Positions 1 to 9,760 of a stretch of DNA of 64,000 nucleotides are shown here, one piece after another. A program made the translations under genes and the position numbers. The stretch is taken from assembly GCF_000328475.2 (NCBI RefSeq), contig NC_026483.1:967381-1031380 (forward strand), in the 5' to 3' direction. The stretch's first letter is position 1, and every line of letters begins with the position of its first letter. The notes under the pieces are model-generated. The model ran no database searches. It was not told the origin of the DNA and saw nothing but the letters and a program-made list of their open reading frames with translations. The stretch comes from Mycosarcoma maydis (lineage: Eukaryota > Basidiomycota > Ustilaginomycetes > Ustilaginales).

Positions 1-937
1 GCTCGCGGCTGGCTATTCGTTGATTGATCTGGTTATCAGTCGCGTTGGATCGGCTTTTCCAGCAACCCAAACAAATGACCGACTTTCACGCCGAGCTTGA
101 GAAGAAACTTGAATTTTTTCGTCAAGTTATACAAATGCGTGAATGCGTGCGTGAATCTCAGAAATCGCAATACGAGAATCACATTCCCTCCTTTCGACCA
201 TGAATATTCCATCTTGAATCCTCTTTTGCGTCTCTTTCACATTCACGATTGGCGCGTTGGCGCGCATTTAGCACAGCTCGATGAGCCACTCACGATTAGC
301 ACCGTTTTGTGCCGTTACTTTCATTTCAACGCGTTGGAATGACCGCAAGCAAGTGAGCTGATCGGCTCCCATCTTGTGCCTTGCCACTCGTGACTGGTAC
401 GCCAGCAGGTGTCGTGCATTATCAGATCCGAGTCGACCCATCTTTAGCAAACCTTGGGTCCCGCTTCCTTCCGCTGGTTGGCCGCGCGCTCTCCTGTGTT
501 TCAAACATTCGCATCCACTTGGCGTCTCCTCTGCCGCCTGGGATGTCGCCATCGCCAACGAATCACATTTCATCCTCCTTGTGCTGGGTAAAGCAATCGT
601 GAATGGCGCGAGCCTGTCATTGACCGAATCGGCCGATCAGTCGACCAATCTTGTCTTGGTTTCGTTCCAGCTATGTTCATCGGGCTCGGCTCTCAAGCGT
701 CTCGATCCAGCACGATTCTGAGTCAGTCACTATGTAGCAGCCTGTCGGAACAAGCTCGCGCGACACGCCGCAGGTGGCCACTGCTGGCTTTCTTGCGCAA
801 AGCTCGTGAATCACGCATCGTGAATGCGCCTTCTTGCAGGCAACCATCACGCATGTTTCCTTGTCGGAGTGATTTTTTTTCTAACAACCAACGCCCCAGA
901 AACCCTCTCGAAATTTGTGGCCTCAAATCGTGAATCG

Positions 938-994
938 AATCACGATTCACGATTCACGATTCACGATTCACGATTCACGATTCACGAATTCACG
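938..994. repeat. Tandem heptamer array (ATTCACG)n
   Basis: About eight consecutive copies of the 7-bp unit ATTCACG, the first and last slightly altered (AATCACG, AATTCACG). The array is preceded by the inverted form ATCGTGAAT at 928-936, so a small hairpin is possible. The same unit recurs singly and in short runs in intergenic DNA across the window. Confidence 0.9.
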
Positions 995-1287
995 CTGTTG
1001 TGCAAAGTCGCGAGTTACGCTGACGAAGCGTGTGTGTCTTGAGAATCTCACAACACCGAATCTTGAATTAACCAACCCACGACTCACGACTCGTGACTCA
1101 TGCCTCGAATTCACGCTTAGTCATCTGTCGTGAGTGGTTGTTCACGTTTGCATCAGCCACGAGCGGCTGTGACAAAAAAAAGAAAAGAAATCGTGAAATA
1201 GCTGCGCATTGATTCGTCAATCGTGAATGCTCCGGCCTAACCACTTTGGTGGAGGCTCACCTGTCACACTCACGACTCGTGTCACCG

Positions 1288-1308
1288 ATTCACGATTCAC
1301 GATTCACG
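1288..1308. repeat. Short heptamer array (ATTCACG)3
   Basis: Three perfect tandem copies of ATTCACG about 210 bp upstream of the NAR1 start codon. It is the same unit as the array at 938-994. Confidence 0.85.
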
Positions 1309-1517
1309 ATTAATTATTTGTAAGATTCGCAACTCAAATCGTGAATTCACCGGACTTGATGCCGGACTGAGCATCAATCATGAATCACGAATGCCATCCA
1401 AGTCACGAGTCACAGTCCTGAGTGTCAAGAGCCTGTCCACAGACTCGCACCTCTCCGTCTCGACACCATCATTCATCCAGTCCATAGTCTATCCGCATCG
1501 CGAGTGTAGAGCCCAAA

Positions 1518-4001
1518 ATGGCCTTCTCCGGTGCTTTGACTTTGACTGACCTAAACGACTACCTCGGACCATCCCAAGCGTGCATCAAACCAGTCCAAGC
1601 GGCAGATGTACCCTCGCAAGACCATTCCGACGTCTCCGCTTTGGCTGCATCAGCGTCCACACACATTGCGATCGATCACGATGGAGCCTACTACGAGTCA
1701 TCCACACCACCCTCCTCGTCTTTGAGCGCTGCCGACAGCAGACCGCGTCAAAGGACCAAGCTCGAAACCGCACAGATCTCGCTCAACGACTGCCTCGCCT
1801 GCAGCGGCTGTGTCACCAGTGCAGAGAGCGTACTGATCACCATGCAGAGTCAGGACGAGATGCGCAGAGCTATCGCCGAACTCAACCAGTCCAACGCCAA
1901 CAAACTTGTCGTTGCTTCCATCAGCACCCAATCGCTCGCCTCCCTCTCTGCAAAGTACACTTTTCAACACCCACAGCCATCCTCATCTCGCTCTGCATCC
2001 ACATCCACTCTGCCACTGCGTGTCTTGCTTCATCGTATCTCTTACTTTCTCAAAACCGTCTTCGGCTTTGACCACGTCTATGATACCACTTTTGCCCGCC
2101 ATATCGCCCTCAAGGAACACCAGCGCGAGTTTTTCCAGCGCCGAGAAAACGCACGAAAGCGCGCCAAGCTTTCAAATGCTCCCGCCGATGACGACGACCG
2201 CCTCCACCCCGATCAGGTAGATGGCCCCACATTGCCCATGCTCGCCAGCGCCTGTCCAGGCTGGATCTGCTATGCCGAAAAGACGCACGGCGAGTTGTTG
2301 CCCTACATATCCACCACAAAGTCGCCACAGCAGGTGGCCGGTGTCATCGCCAAGCGCTTTCTTCCAGAGCGTCTCGGTCTACTCGCCCCATCTGCGCCCG
2401 ACCAACCCTCCATCTACCACGTCACCGTCATGCCTTGCTACGACAAGAAGCTCGAGGCCTCCCGGCCCGACTTTTACGACGACATCACCGGCACAAAGGA
2501 GGTCGACTGCGTCTTGACTACCGGTGAGCTCGACAAGCTCATGCTCGATGAAGCTTTCGACATCTGCACTCCCGTTCCAGGCGAGCAAGAGGCCATCCAA
2601 GAATCCATCGCCGAGCTGAGTCTGCAGCAAGCGTTCAATACGCCCAACCCTGATGTCGGTTCGGCGTCCGTGTCGATGATGCCGCGCTTGCCGCGCCTAC
2701 CGCAGCTGCTCGATCAGCCCGGCAGCAGTAGTGGTGGCTACCTCTTCTTGCTCATGCGCGCCGTGTGGCTCGACTGGATCTCGGTGCACTGGGACTCCTT
2801 GCCGCTGTCCGTACGCGAACAAGGCATCTTGCCCAAGCTCGACGTTCGCGTCATTCGTACCACCGACTTTACCGAGTTCGTCCTGCGTGCACCGACGCAG
2901 CTCGTCGAGCCTTGCAACGATGACACGTCGCAATCCAGCATTCTGTTCCGAGGCGCGCAATGCTATGGATTTCGCAATTTGCAGAACCTCGTGCGCAAGT
3001 TGCAGAAGCAGACCGGCGTACGCAATACACGCGGCGCGGCTGCAAGGCTAGTTGATGCCGATGGAAATGCGATAGGTGCTGCTGCCGCTCGCAACCGCGC
3101 ATCGTCGGCGAAAGCCAGAGCACGCGGACGCGGTGGTATGATGAGAAGAGCACGAGCTGGCGCAGCTGCCGTTGTCAAGAGCAGCCCCCTCAATCCGGAT
3201 GCCGAGGCAGTCGATGTGACCCAGCTACAGCTAAGCACAGCGCACGAGGAAGACGAGAGGGGGTACGACTACGTTGAGGTAATGGCTTGTCCGTCGGGAT
3301 GCGTCAACGGTGGCGGTCAGATTCGACCGCCCACGCAATCGGATGTCGACGTCACTCGCTCCAGCACCACCGTCGACAATCATGCCACCGATCCGGAAGG
3401 CTACACGAAAGGCGGTTGGGCTGCTGACCAAGCCGGCGACCACGACGGATTGGAGCTCATGCTCAACAAGACATGCTCCAACAAGACGAGCGCTGTACCG
3501 GACGAGGCTGACGAGGAAAAAGAGGTCAGAGGATGGCAGGGTACTAGCAAGGAGTGGGTACGACGGGTGGAAGAAGCGTACTGGCAAGATTCGAGCGTTG
3601 CGCAAACGCGCGTTACGGTGGCCGCAGTGAATCGTGCTGTTGACCAAGGTGGAGCCAACGACTCGGGTTCGTCGACACCTACGCTGGTGGGCAGCGGTGC
3701 CAACACTCCGCTGTCGAGCAGCAACGCAAAGTCTATTCGAGTCGAGGACCACCAGAGGCTGTTGGAGTCGCTGGCCGTCTCGAACGCAGAGCGAGCGCAG
3801 CGCACGCGTGTGGTCAAGCTCGGCGGCGACGCGATGGCTTATGCCGATGTACTGGCCGAGTTGGTCGTCAACGAGCTGTGTCTGCTCGCTGCTCCCGCGG
3901 GTGATGCGCTTGCCTTGGACAGCGCCAGGGATAAGCTGTTCAGGACGCAGTACAGAGCGGTTCAGGATGAGGCGGTCAACGGACTGGCTGTTCAATGGTA
4001 A
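1518..4001 (+). CDS. NAR1: Cytosolic Fe-S cluster assembly factor NAR1 (iron-hydrogenase-like)
   Basis: An 827-residue protein of the NAR1/IOP1 family. This family belongs to the cytosolic iron-sulfur assembly (CIA) machinery and passes Fe-S clusters to cytosolic and nuclear apoproteins with the CIA targeting complex. The N-terminal cluster ligands are visible as C22 and the C92-x2-C95-x2-C98 group (CLACSGC). The H-cluster-like part follows: ACPGWICYAEKTHGE near residue 243, VMPCYDKKLEASR near 303, and the C-terminal MACPSGCVNGGGQ near 590. All four blocks are hallmarks of the family. The protein is longer than most NAR1 proteins because of low-complexity inserts, notably an Ala/Arg-rich stretch around residues 515-555 and a Ser/Thr/Gly-rich stretch around 715-735. 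The ATG at 1518 is the first in frame and places C22 at the usual N-terminal position. No intron is needed. Confidence 0.93.
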   Translation: MAFSGALTLTDLNDYLGPSQACIKPVQAADVPSQDHSDVSALAASASTHIAIDHDGAYYESSTPPSSSLSAADSRPRQRTKLETAQISLNDCLACSGCVTSAESVLITMQSQDEMRRAIAELNQSNANKLVVASISTQSLASLSAKYTFQHPQPSSSRSASTSTLPLRVLLHRISYFLKTVFGFDHVYDTTFARHIALKEHQREFFQRRENARKRAKLSNAPADDDDRLHPDQVDGPTLPMLASACPGWICYAEKTHGELLPYISTTKSPQQVAGVIAKRFLPERLGLLAPSAPDQPSIYHVTVMPCYDKKLEASRPDFYDDITGTKEVDCVLTTGELDKLMLDEAFDICTPVPGEQEAIQESIAELSLQQAFNTPNPDVGSASVSMMPRLPRLPQLLDQPGSSSGGYLFLLMRAVWLDWISVHWDSLPLSVREQGILPKLDVRVIRTTDFTEFVLRAPTQLVEPCNDDTSQSSILFRGAQCYGFRNLQNLVRKLQKQTGVRNTRGAAARLVDADGNAIGAAAARNRASSAKARARGRGGMMRRARAGAAAVVKSSPLNPDAEAVDVTQLQLSTAHEEDERGYDYVEVMACPSGCVNGGGQIRPPTQSDVDVTRSSTTVDNHATDPEGYTKGGWAADQAGDHDGLELMLNKTCSNKTSAVPDEADEEKEVRGWQGTSKEWVRRVEEAYWQDSSVAQTRVTVAAVNRAVDQGGANDSGSSTPTLVGSGANTPLSSSNAKSIRVEDHQRLLESLAVSNAERAQRTRVVKLGGDAMAYADVLAELVVNELCLLAAPAGDALALDSARDKLFRTQYRAVQDEAVNGLAVQW

Positions 4002-4043
4002 ACCACACAATTCACGATTACAATAGTATTCCTAGTCGTTGCA

Positions 4044-5726
4044 TCAACACAACTGCCACATCTTGACATATTGGACCGCCATACCTCTCTTGGTAGGATC
4101 GGCTGGCCAGGTGGGTAGCCACTGATCTCTGGAATCCCAAAATTGTTTTCTCGCATTGTCAGCGTGATTGCTCCAAGGTTTGTTGTCGTCCAAGCCGTCC
4201 TGGAAAAAGCCGTTGGTGCCACCAACGGCAACGTTGAGGATGAGGTAGAAGTGCTGGTCGAATGGAGCGGCGCGCGTTGATTCGGCGACGGCGGACCAGG
4301 GGTTAGTGAGCAGCGTACCGTTGGCCATGCGCTCTGGAAACTGGCCTAAAGACCAAAAGTTTTTGGTGCGGCGGAAATCCACCTGCAAGTTGCGCCAGAC
4401 TCGCGATCGTTCCCAGGTGAATATGCCATCGGGAGTCCAATCGAGTCCGAAGGTATGGAACTGCTGGTCGTAGTAGGAATGCCAAAGTTTGCGAATCTTG
4501 GTTGCGAAACCATAGCCATCAAACAGCCACGATGGACCAAAGTGTAGGGTCGAGTGCATGTTGTTTGCTGCGTCAGAAGTGCGATGAGTGGGAGCGTTGC
4601 CTTTGGACTCGACAATGTCGATTTCGCCTGATCTCGGCCATTCTCCATACACGTTGGTGGACGGGAGCATCCAGATGGCTGGCCAGAGCCAAGATCCAGT
4701 TGGCATGCGTGCTCGAACCTCGACTCGACCATAACGGATTGTTGTGGAAAAATTCGTCATGATCCTTGCCGACTGCACCGGCGGCAAAATCTCTCCGCTC
4801 GTAATGTTGGATGTCACCACACATCTGCCAACATCGCTACGATTCGCTGCTGTGCACACATCTGAAGCGCTCAGGTTGAGCGTATAGCCGTTGGTGATGG
4901 CTGCTTCTCCTACATGGTCCGAAGTGAGCGTCGGCACCATGTACAGAGTCGAGTCTTGGATGAACGTGTTGTTGGCGTGATCAGTGGTCCATTCGAACTC
5001 GCCATTGCCGAACCCGCCCGTTTGCTGTTCGTAGAACCAGATGGATCGGTTCAGCTGTCTGCCTTGAAACTGCTCATCCAGCACCAGACAGTATTTGTCG
5101 CGCGGCACAGAGGCGTAAGCCATGTACAGGAGCAGTGCTGATCCGATCAACCCGGTCGTCGCCGCCAGCACGAATGTCCAGAACGCCACGGCGTGCGATT
5201 TGGTACGTCGATGATCCGACAACCACGGTTTGTCCACCTTGCGCTGGGTCGTAGATGCAATGTGGCTGATGCACGCCTTGCGTGATCGCAGAGCGACGTT
5301 GGTCAGCGATGTATTGATCGCTGCGTGGTACAGTCCAGCTTCGGGGATCGATCGAAACGAACCGAGAGACGCGCTAGCCGGTGTTGCTCCACTCGACACA
5401 GCTGCGTCCTTGTGATTACCAAAGATGCGCGCGCGTTGCATCTCGACATGGTCGCACGCTGGCAAGCGCGTAGCACTCGTTTGCAGAGCCTCTCGGTCCA
5501 ACGCTGCTGGTCGCGCTTTCCTCGAGTTCTTCATCTTGGCCGTCATTGTCATCGTCGTCACTGCAGGACAGTCGCCAACAATCCCACCGCTCCCACTCTC
5601 CAACTGCCCATCGTGCAACACGCTCTCGATGCTCGGCATCTCTCGAAGCTCTTCCATCGGTTCGATCCCAGAAGCGTCATCGAGGTCAGTGCTTTGAACT
5701 ACACCACGCGCGTGTCTTGAAGTCAT
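4044..5726 (-). CDS. Membrane-anchored GH16 glycoside hydrolase/transglycosylase (Kre6/Skn1-like)
   Basis: A 560-residue type II membrane protein. The N-terminal ~178 residues are polar and presumably cytosolic, one hydrophobic segment follows at about 179-203, and the rest is a GH16 domain. The catalytic signature GEIDIVES lies near residue 367; in GH16 the first Glu is the nucleophile and the second the acid/base. Flanking family blocks are GSWLWPAIWMLP, YGRVEVRARMPTGS and LILNVAVGGTNGF. Proteins of this architecture in fungi (Kre6/Skn1 and relatives) act in the secretory pathway or cell surface on beta-1,6/beta-1,3-glucan. Substrate specificity cannot be read from the sequence. Its 3' end lies only 42 bp from the end of NAR1 (convergent pair). 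The ATG at 5726 is about 140 bp downstream of a TATA-like box. Confidence 0.85.
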   Translation of the reverse strand: MTSRHARGVVQSTDLDDASGIEPMEELREMPSIESVLHDGQLESGSGGIVGDCPAVTTMTMTAKMKNSRKARPAALDREALQTSATRLPACDHVEMQRARIFGNHKDAAVSSGATPASASLGSFRSIPEAGLYHAAINTSLTNVALRSRKACISHIASTTQRKVDKPWLSDHRRTKSHAVAFWTFVLAATTGLIGSALLLYMAYASVPRDKYCLVLDEQFQGRQLNRSIWFYEQQTGGFGNGEFEWTTDHANNTFIQDSTLYMVPTLTSDHVGEAAITNGYTLNLSASDVCTAANRSDVGRCVVTSNITSGEILPPVQSARIMTNFSTTIRYGRVEVRARMPTGSWLWPAIWMLPSTNVYGEWPRSGEIDIVESKGNAPTHRTSDAANNMHSTLHFGPSWLFDGYGFATKIRKLWHSYYDQQFHTFGLDWTPDGIFTWERSRVWRNLQVDFRRTKNFWSLGQFPERMANGTLLTNPWSAVAESTRAAPFDQHFYLILNVAVGGTNGFFQDGLDDNKPWSNHADNARKQFWDSRDQWLPTWPADPTKRGMAVQYVKMWQLC

Positions 5727-5863
5727 CCTCGTCGGATCGTCGTTTGATCACAACGCACGCAGGATCGATTCGACGCTCTCGCTTGAACTTGCAGGCTTAG
5801 CAAGCAAAGATGCTTGGAAATCGTCGACAATGTAGTGATGTATCAGTGACTGATTCCAGGCTA

Positions 5864-5872
5864 GGCTTTATA
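5864..5872 (-). promoter_or_regulatory. TATA-like box upstream of the GH16 gene
   Basis: On the minus strand this reads TATAAAGCC, about 140 bp upstream of the GH16 start codon. It lies in a near-palindrome (GGCTTTATAAGCC). Confidence 0.4.
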
Positions 5873-8800
5873 AGCCATTGTGTTTGATGCTCGTCTACAA
5901 GAGACTTTGTGGTAAACGTCACTTTGCCCATGGCGAGAAAGCTGCATCCTTTCTCCGACTCCCCGTGCAATGTTTCTAGTAGCGTTCCGCATTCATACTG
6001 GCTTAACTAGCAGCCACCACGACAATGCATTGATTGATACCGTATCTGCTTCACGGTCAGCGACCAATAAGCGCAAAGCAAGCATGGATTTGAGCGGCTT
6101 ACCGCCCAGAAAAAAACACGATTCACCATGGACGCGCGCACAACTTGACAGATTCTGAAACTGATCGTGATCCACGAGATCCACGATGCGGTCTCACATC
6201 GTGTGACTGCTCGCTGTGCACATGTCGAATTCCGATCGCACGAGTCGGCGTCGGAGTGGAGCGAATCAAGCATGACACTGTGTGGCGTTTCGAAGCAGCT
6301 TTCCGAACTCGGCCATGGACGAAAAGCGAGGCTGCTTGACAAGAGGCCGTTTCTCTGGAAATGCCTACTGAACGATATCTGGATGTCGACAAATGCGGTT
6401 AGATCGCTTGTAGGCTGCCAGTTCACGTATCGACGTCACACGCGCCTCTTGCAGCATCAGCAGAGCTAGGTCATGGTAGGCCTCGGAAGCACAAGCTGAC
6501 CACGGCAGCAGAAACAGATCTCAGCTTGTTTTCGACCACGATCACTTGCTCGTCTCACAGAAGCCGAATGCGGAGAGAGCAGCCTTGAAGGACAGAGAGC
6601 AGACTGCGACCATGATCTCGGCGCGAAAGCCACCAGCAGCAAGTAGGCATCGGCGTGCCCAAACAGCAGAATCTCGCTGGTGGCATGCGACAACTTAGCA
6701 AAGTTTCAGAGTGAATGTGTGATCGATCACTACACGTCTGAGCCAGTTGCTCGTCCAAAGCTACAGCCAACGTGCATGAGGATCACTGTCTTCCGAGACC
6801 ACACATCGCACAAGTGACGCACAACCACACAGCACAAGCGTTAAAGTGAGGCTGCAGATCGGACCGACGGCACCGCTGGACCGTTCCCGAGGACCAGTCT
6901 TGCGTCTCAAATTGTCGAGCCCTGAGCCAAAGCTGACTGAGTCAAAGCATGCCACCACAGCCGATCGGATCGACAGGGCGGTGGTCAACTGCATGAATTG
7001 AGACACCAGAGAAGCGTTGCTTATGGGTCGCCACGAGCACACTTTTTTTGTTCCGCCGCGAATCGGTTTGATCGCCAAGCGCTGCATCATGCATGACAGA
7101 TCCAAGCTCGATCGAAACGAGCATGCGTCTTTGTGAAGCGTTCGATTACCGTTGCACCGACACCCTAGCCGGTGTGGCCTGCCCTGGCCTGGGCGGCCAA
7201 AGCGTTGGCTGTGCGTCAAGTCGAAACGCTTTTCCCAACAGCGGCACCGGCACGCCTCGAAAGGCCACCCAAACGAAAATCTCAACGCTGCCGATCTTGT
7301 CGATACAGACCATGACTCTGGCCGAAGCTCGACAGACACAGTGCGCGAGAGTTGAGCCACGCAAACAGCGTATCTGCGTTCACGCTTCATGCTGGAATTG
7401 ACACTCCGCCATGCCGAAGTCAAGGTTAAAGACCAACGATATGCGACAGCTGAAAACGGCAAATGGATGCTACTTCTTTGGCCATGTACTCGTGAGTGTA
7501 GACCGTGGTTCCAACCGAGTCCAACTCATCCATACCGGCACAGCTCGAATGCACGAGGACAGCATCACGAACCATGCGTTCGCAAAGTTGGCTCAAACAT
7601 GCGCAATGCACAAATTCAAGCGCCGCCGGAGGAGAATCTCCGTTCATACCCAAAACAGCATGTTCAAGTTTTGTATCCATGCTTGCTGGTGTGGTTCGGA
7701 GCGGTGCAAGGCCTCGGTCGATTTGACGACCATCAACGAGCGTTCTCTGTCGTCGGAGTGTGAATCGCGAATCGCCAATATTTTAGAAACAACGTGGAAC
7801 CCACGCTCGAGTGTTGAAATTTTTGATTCTTCGTGCTTGTTGACGACGCATTCACAACGAGCGTCGAAGCGTCGAGAACCGATTTACGTGAGTGGCTTCT
7901 GCGGCGTCGATTTCGACGTCGGAGTCTATGTACCGTGGAAACTGTCTGCATCTCGTGCCGTGCCGAGCATTGCAGGTAGCAGCGCATCGCGACTTGTGCC
8001 ATCGAGCTTGCTACTTGGGTCTCTTAGTACAGTGTGGCTGGCGCTGTTTCTACGGCGTCTTGATTGGCTTTTGTCGAGAAGGGGGCCATGGCGAGGTGCG
8101 CTCGCTCCAACCCAGATCCGAGACCTTCCGTTCGAATAGACACTGTCGTCACTACTGCACGCTTCTTGCTGCCCAATTTGCCATCCACCCATAGCGTTGT
8201 CAGCTGGCGTTGGCACCGAAAGGAGGCTAGTGATCAACGCACTTTGCCGCGCTGATTGGTCTCGCTGCTACTGCTCATCCAACTGCCACAGCGGCAGAAA
8301 GCAACCTGTACATTTCTTCTCAATCCGGACACCGCCGTCCATCTGTAAACTAAGCGCCAGTCTCCTGTAGACCAAGCGCTGTTACGATCCGAACCTCACC
8401 TGAGCATGGCAGCTAGTCTCGCTTGCGGCAAAGTACGCAACCGAGCTGTCACTCGAAGAGATGCTCGCGTGGTCGCTGCATCTAAGCCCCGCCACCTATT
8501 GCGCTACACGTAACAACCCCTCTGCCATCCAAAGCATCGACTTGATCTGCATAAGGTGTTAGACAAACGCATTCGGTCTCGAAGAGGTGTGCTACTTGAC
8601 ATGGACTGGAGCCCAACCAGGTAGCTGAATGCAAGTGGTCCTGCATTTCCTGTCTCTATCAACTATCGGCGCGACTTTGGGGCGGTGGTCTTGAGCGTCT
8701 CTGCGATTTTGCACTGGCACGATTACGGCTGCGTTTCTCAACAGTCGTGAATGTTGTTAGTGTCGCAAGCGACCACGGACGTGCGACGCCGCTGCCTCTA

Positions 8801-9374
8801 TTCCGCTCAACGCTGCACCCGTACCTCGACGTCGACGGATACAGCACTAACAGCAATCAGTGGCTCGCAACGCTTCTCCTCCCTACTGTCCTCCAACGGT
8901 TTCGCATCTTTCCCACACTCGCTGCGAGCCGTTCCGCCATACACTATCGTAGCCAGTGCTTTCAGTCTCACAACGACAGATCCGTCGGATCGTGACAAGC
9001 ACGTCTCGTCGCTTCCCACGTCTGAGCCCACAGCAACCAAGTCGACAAGAACCATATCCATCTCATCTCTGCGAACTAGGCATAGAATGCAGAGCCGCAC
9101 CAGCAATCTCACGTACCCTCACTTCAAAGCTGTCTCACCGAACTGTGTTGGTTCTCGGAAGCCATTATGCGACTGAATCCTTCGAAAAGGACGTGCTACT
9201 TCGAGGACTGGCTGTTGGGGCCAAAAGCTGCAGCGCAGCTGCCCGTGCGTCTGCTGAGAGCACCGCAACTCGCTTTGGAAATGTAGAACGATGCACGGAT
9301 CCTTTAGCACGCCGCATTCGGTGCTGTATTCTCGGCTCCTGGTGGCTGTTCGTACGAGCGGGCGAATCCTCGTG

Positions 9375-9421
9375 GCTGATGCTGCTGATGCTGCTGATGC
9401 TGCTGCTGCCTGCTGCTGCTG
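9375..9421. repeat. GCTGAT/GCTGCT microsatellite
   Basis: Repeats of GCTGATGCT grading into CTG repeats, about 340 bp upstream of the preferred glycosyltransferase start. Confidence 0.8.
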
Positions 9422-9760
9422 AGATCAGTGATGGTTTCACCCTTATCGATGGAACGGTCAAGCCGCAAGCAGAGAGAGCCGGGAGCGAGTCACTTCACGG
9501 CTAGCAGCTGATCACAGCCGTGCTATGTAGTAGCGAAAGAGCTTGATCCGAGTCATACAGCCATATCGAGGCTTCAAATGAGGTCTGGCGTTGGATCCCT
9601 GCCAAGGCTAGCGGCCGCGGACTTGCACCTGTACTTAAAGCCTTTTGGTCCAAGCAAGACCGATGCTTCTCTCTATCTAGCTTGTCGACCATCGTGGATA
9701 GAGCCACATTTTCACCTCGAAAGTACTCACAAAGAGCCCGACGAACATCGCATAGCAGTT

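Larger units (their letters stand above)
1..1517. other. Intergenic region rich in ATTCACG heptamers
   Basis: I see no reading frame with protein-like composition here. The stretch carries many copies of ATTCACG and its complement CGTGAAT, scattered (for example CGTGAATCACG at 805-815) and in two short tandem arrays described separately. The last 80 bases before the NAR1 start are C/T- and A-rich, as expected for a short fungal promoter and 5' leader. Confidence 0.6.
5727..9760. other. Long region without a convincing gene
   Basis: About 4 kb between divergent genes. Open frames exist on both strands (for example around 6.8-7.5 kb minus and 7.4-8.1 kb plus), but they overlap each other, lack recognisable domains and are rich in Arg/Ser/Cys as expected of chance frames. 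A Ser/Thr-rich frame at 8751-9176 could be part of a 5' leader or an unrecognised exon of the glycosyltransferase gene; I could not connect it. A CTG/GATG-type microsatellite lies near the right end. Confidence 0.5.

Noticed and set aside
938..994. Possible CRISPR-like array
   Set aside because: The unit is 7 bp, directly tandem and without spacers; it is a microsatellite-like array in a eukaryotic genome.
6761..8139. Open frames of over 230 codons on both strands
   Set aside because: They overlap each other's region, have Arg/Cys/Ser-rich chance composition, no domain and no family motif.
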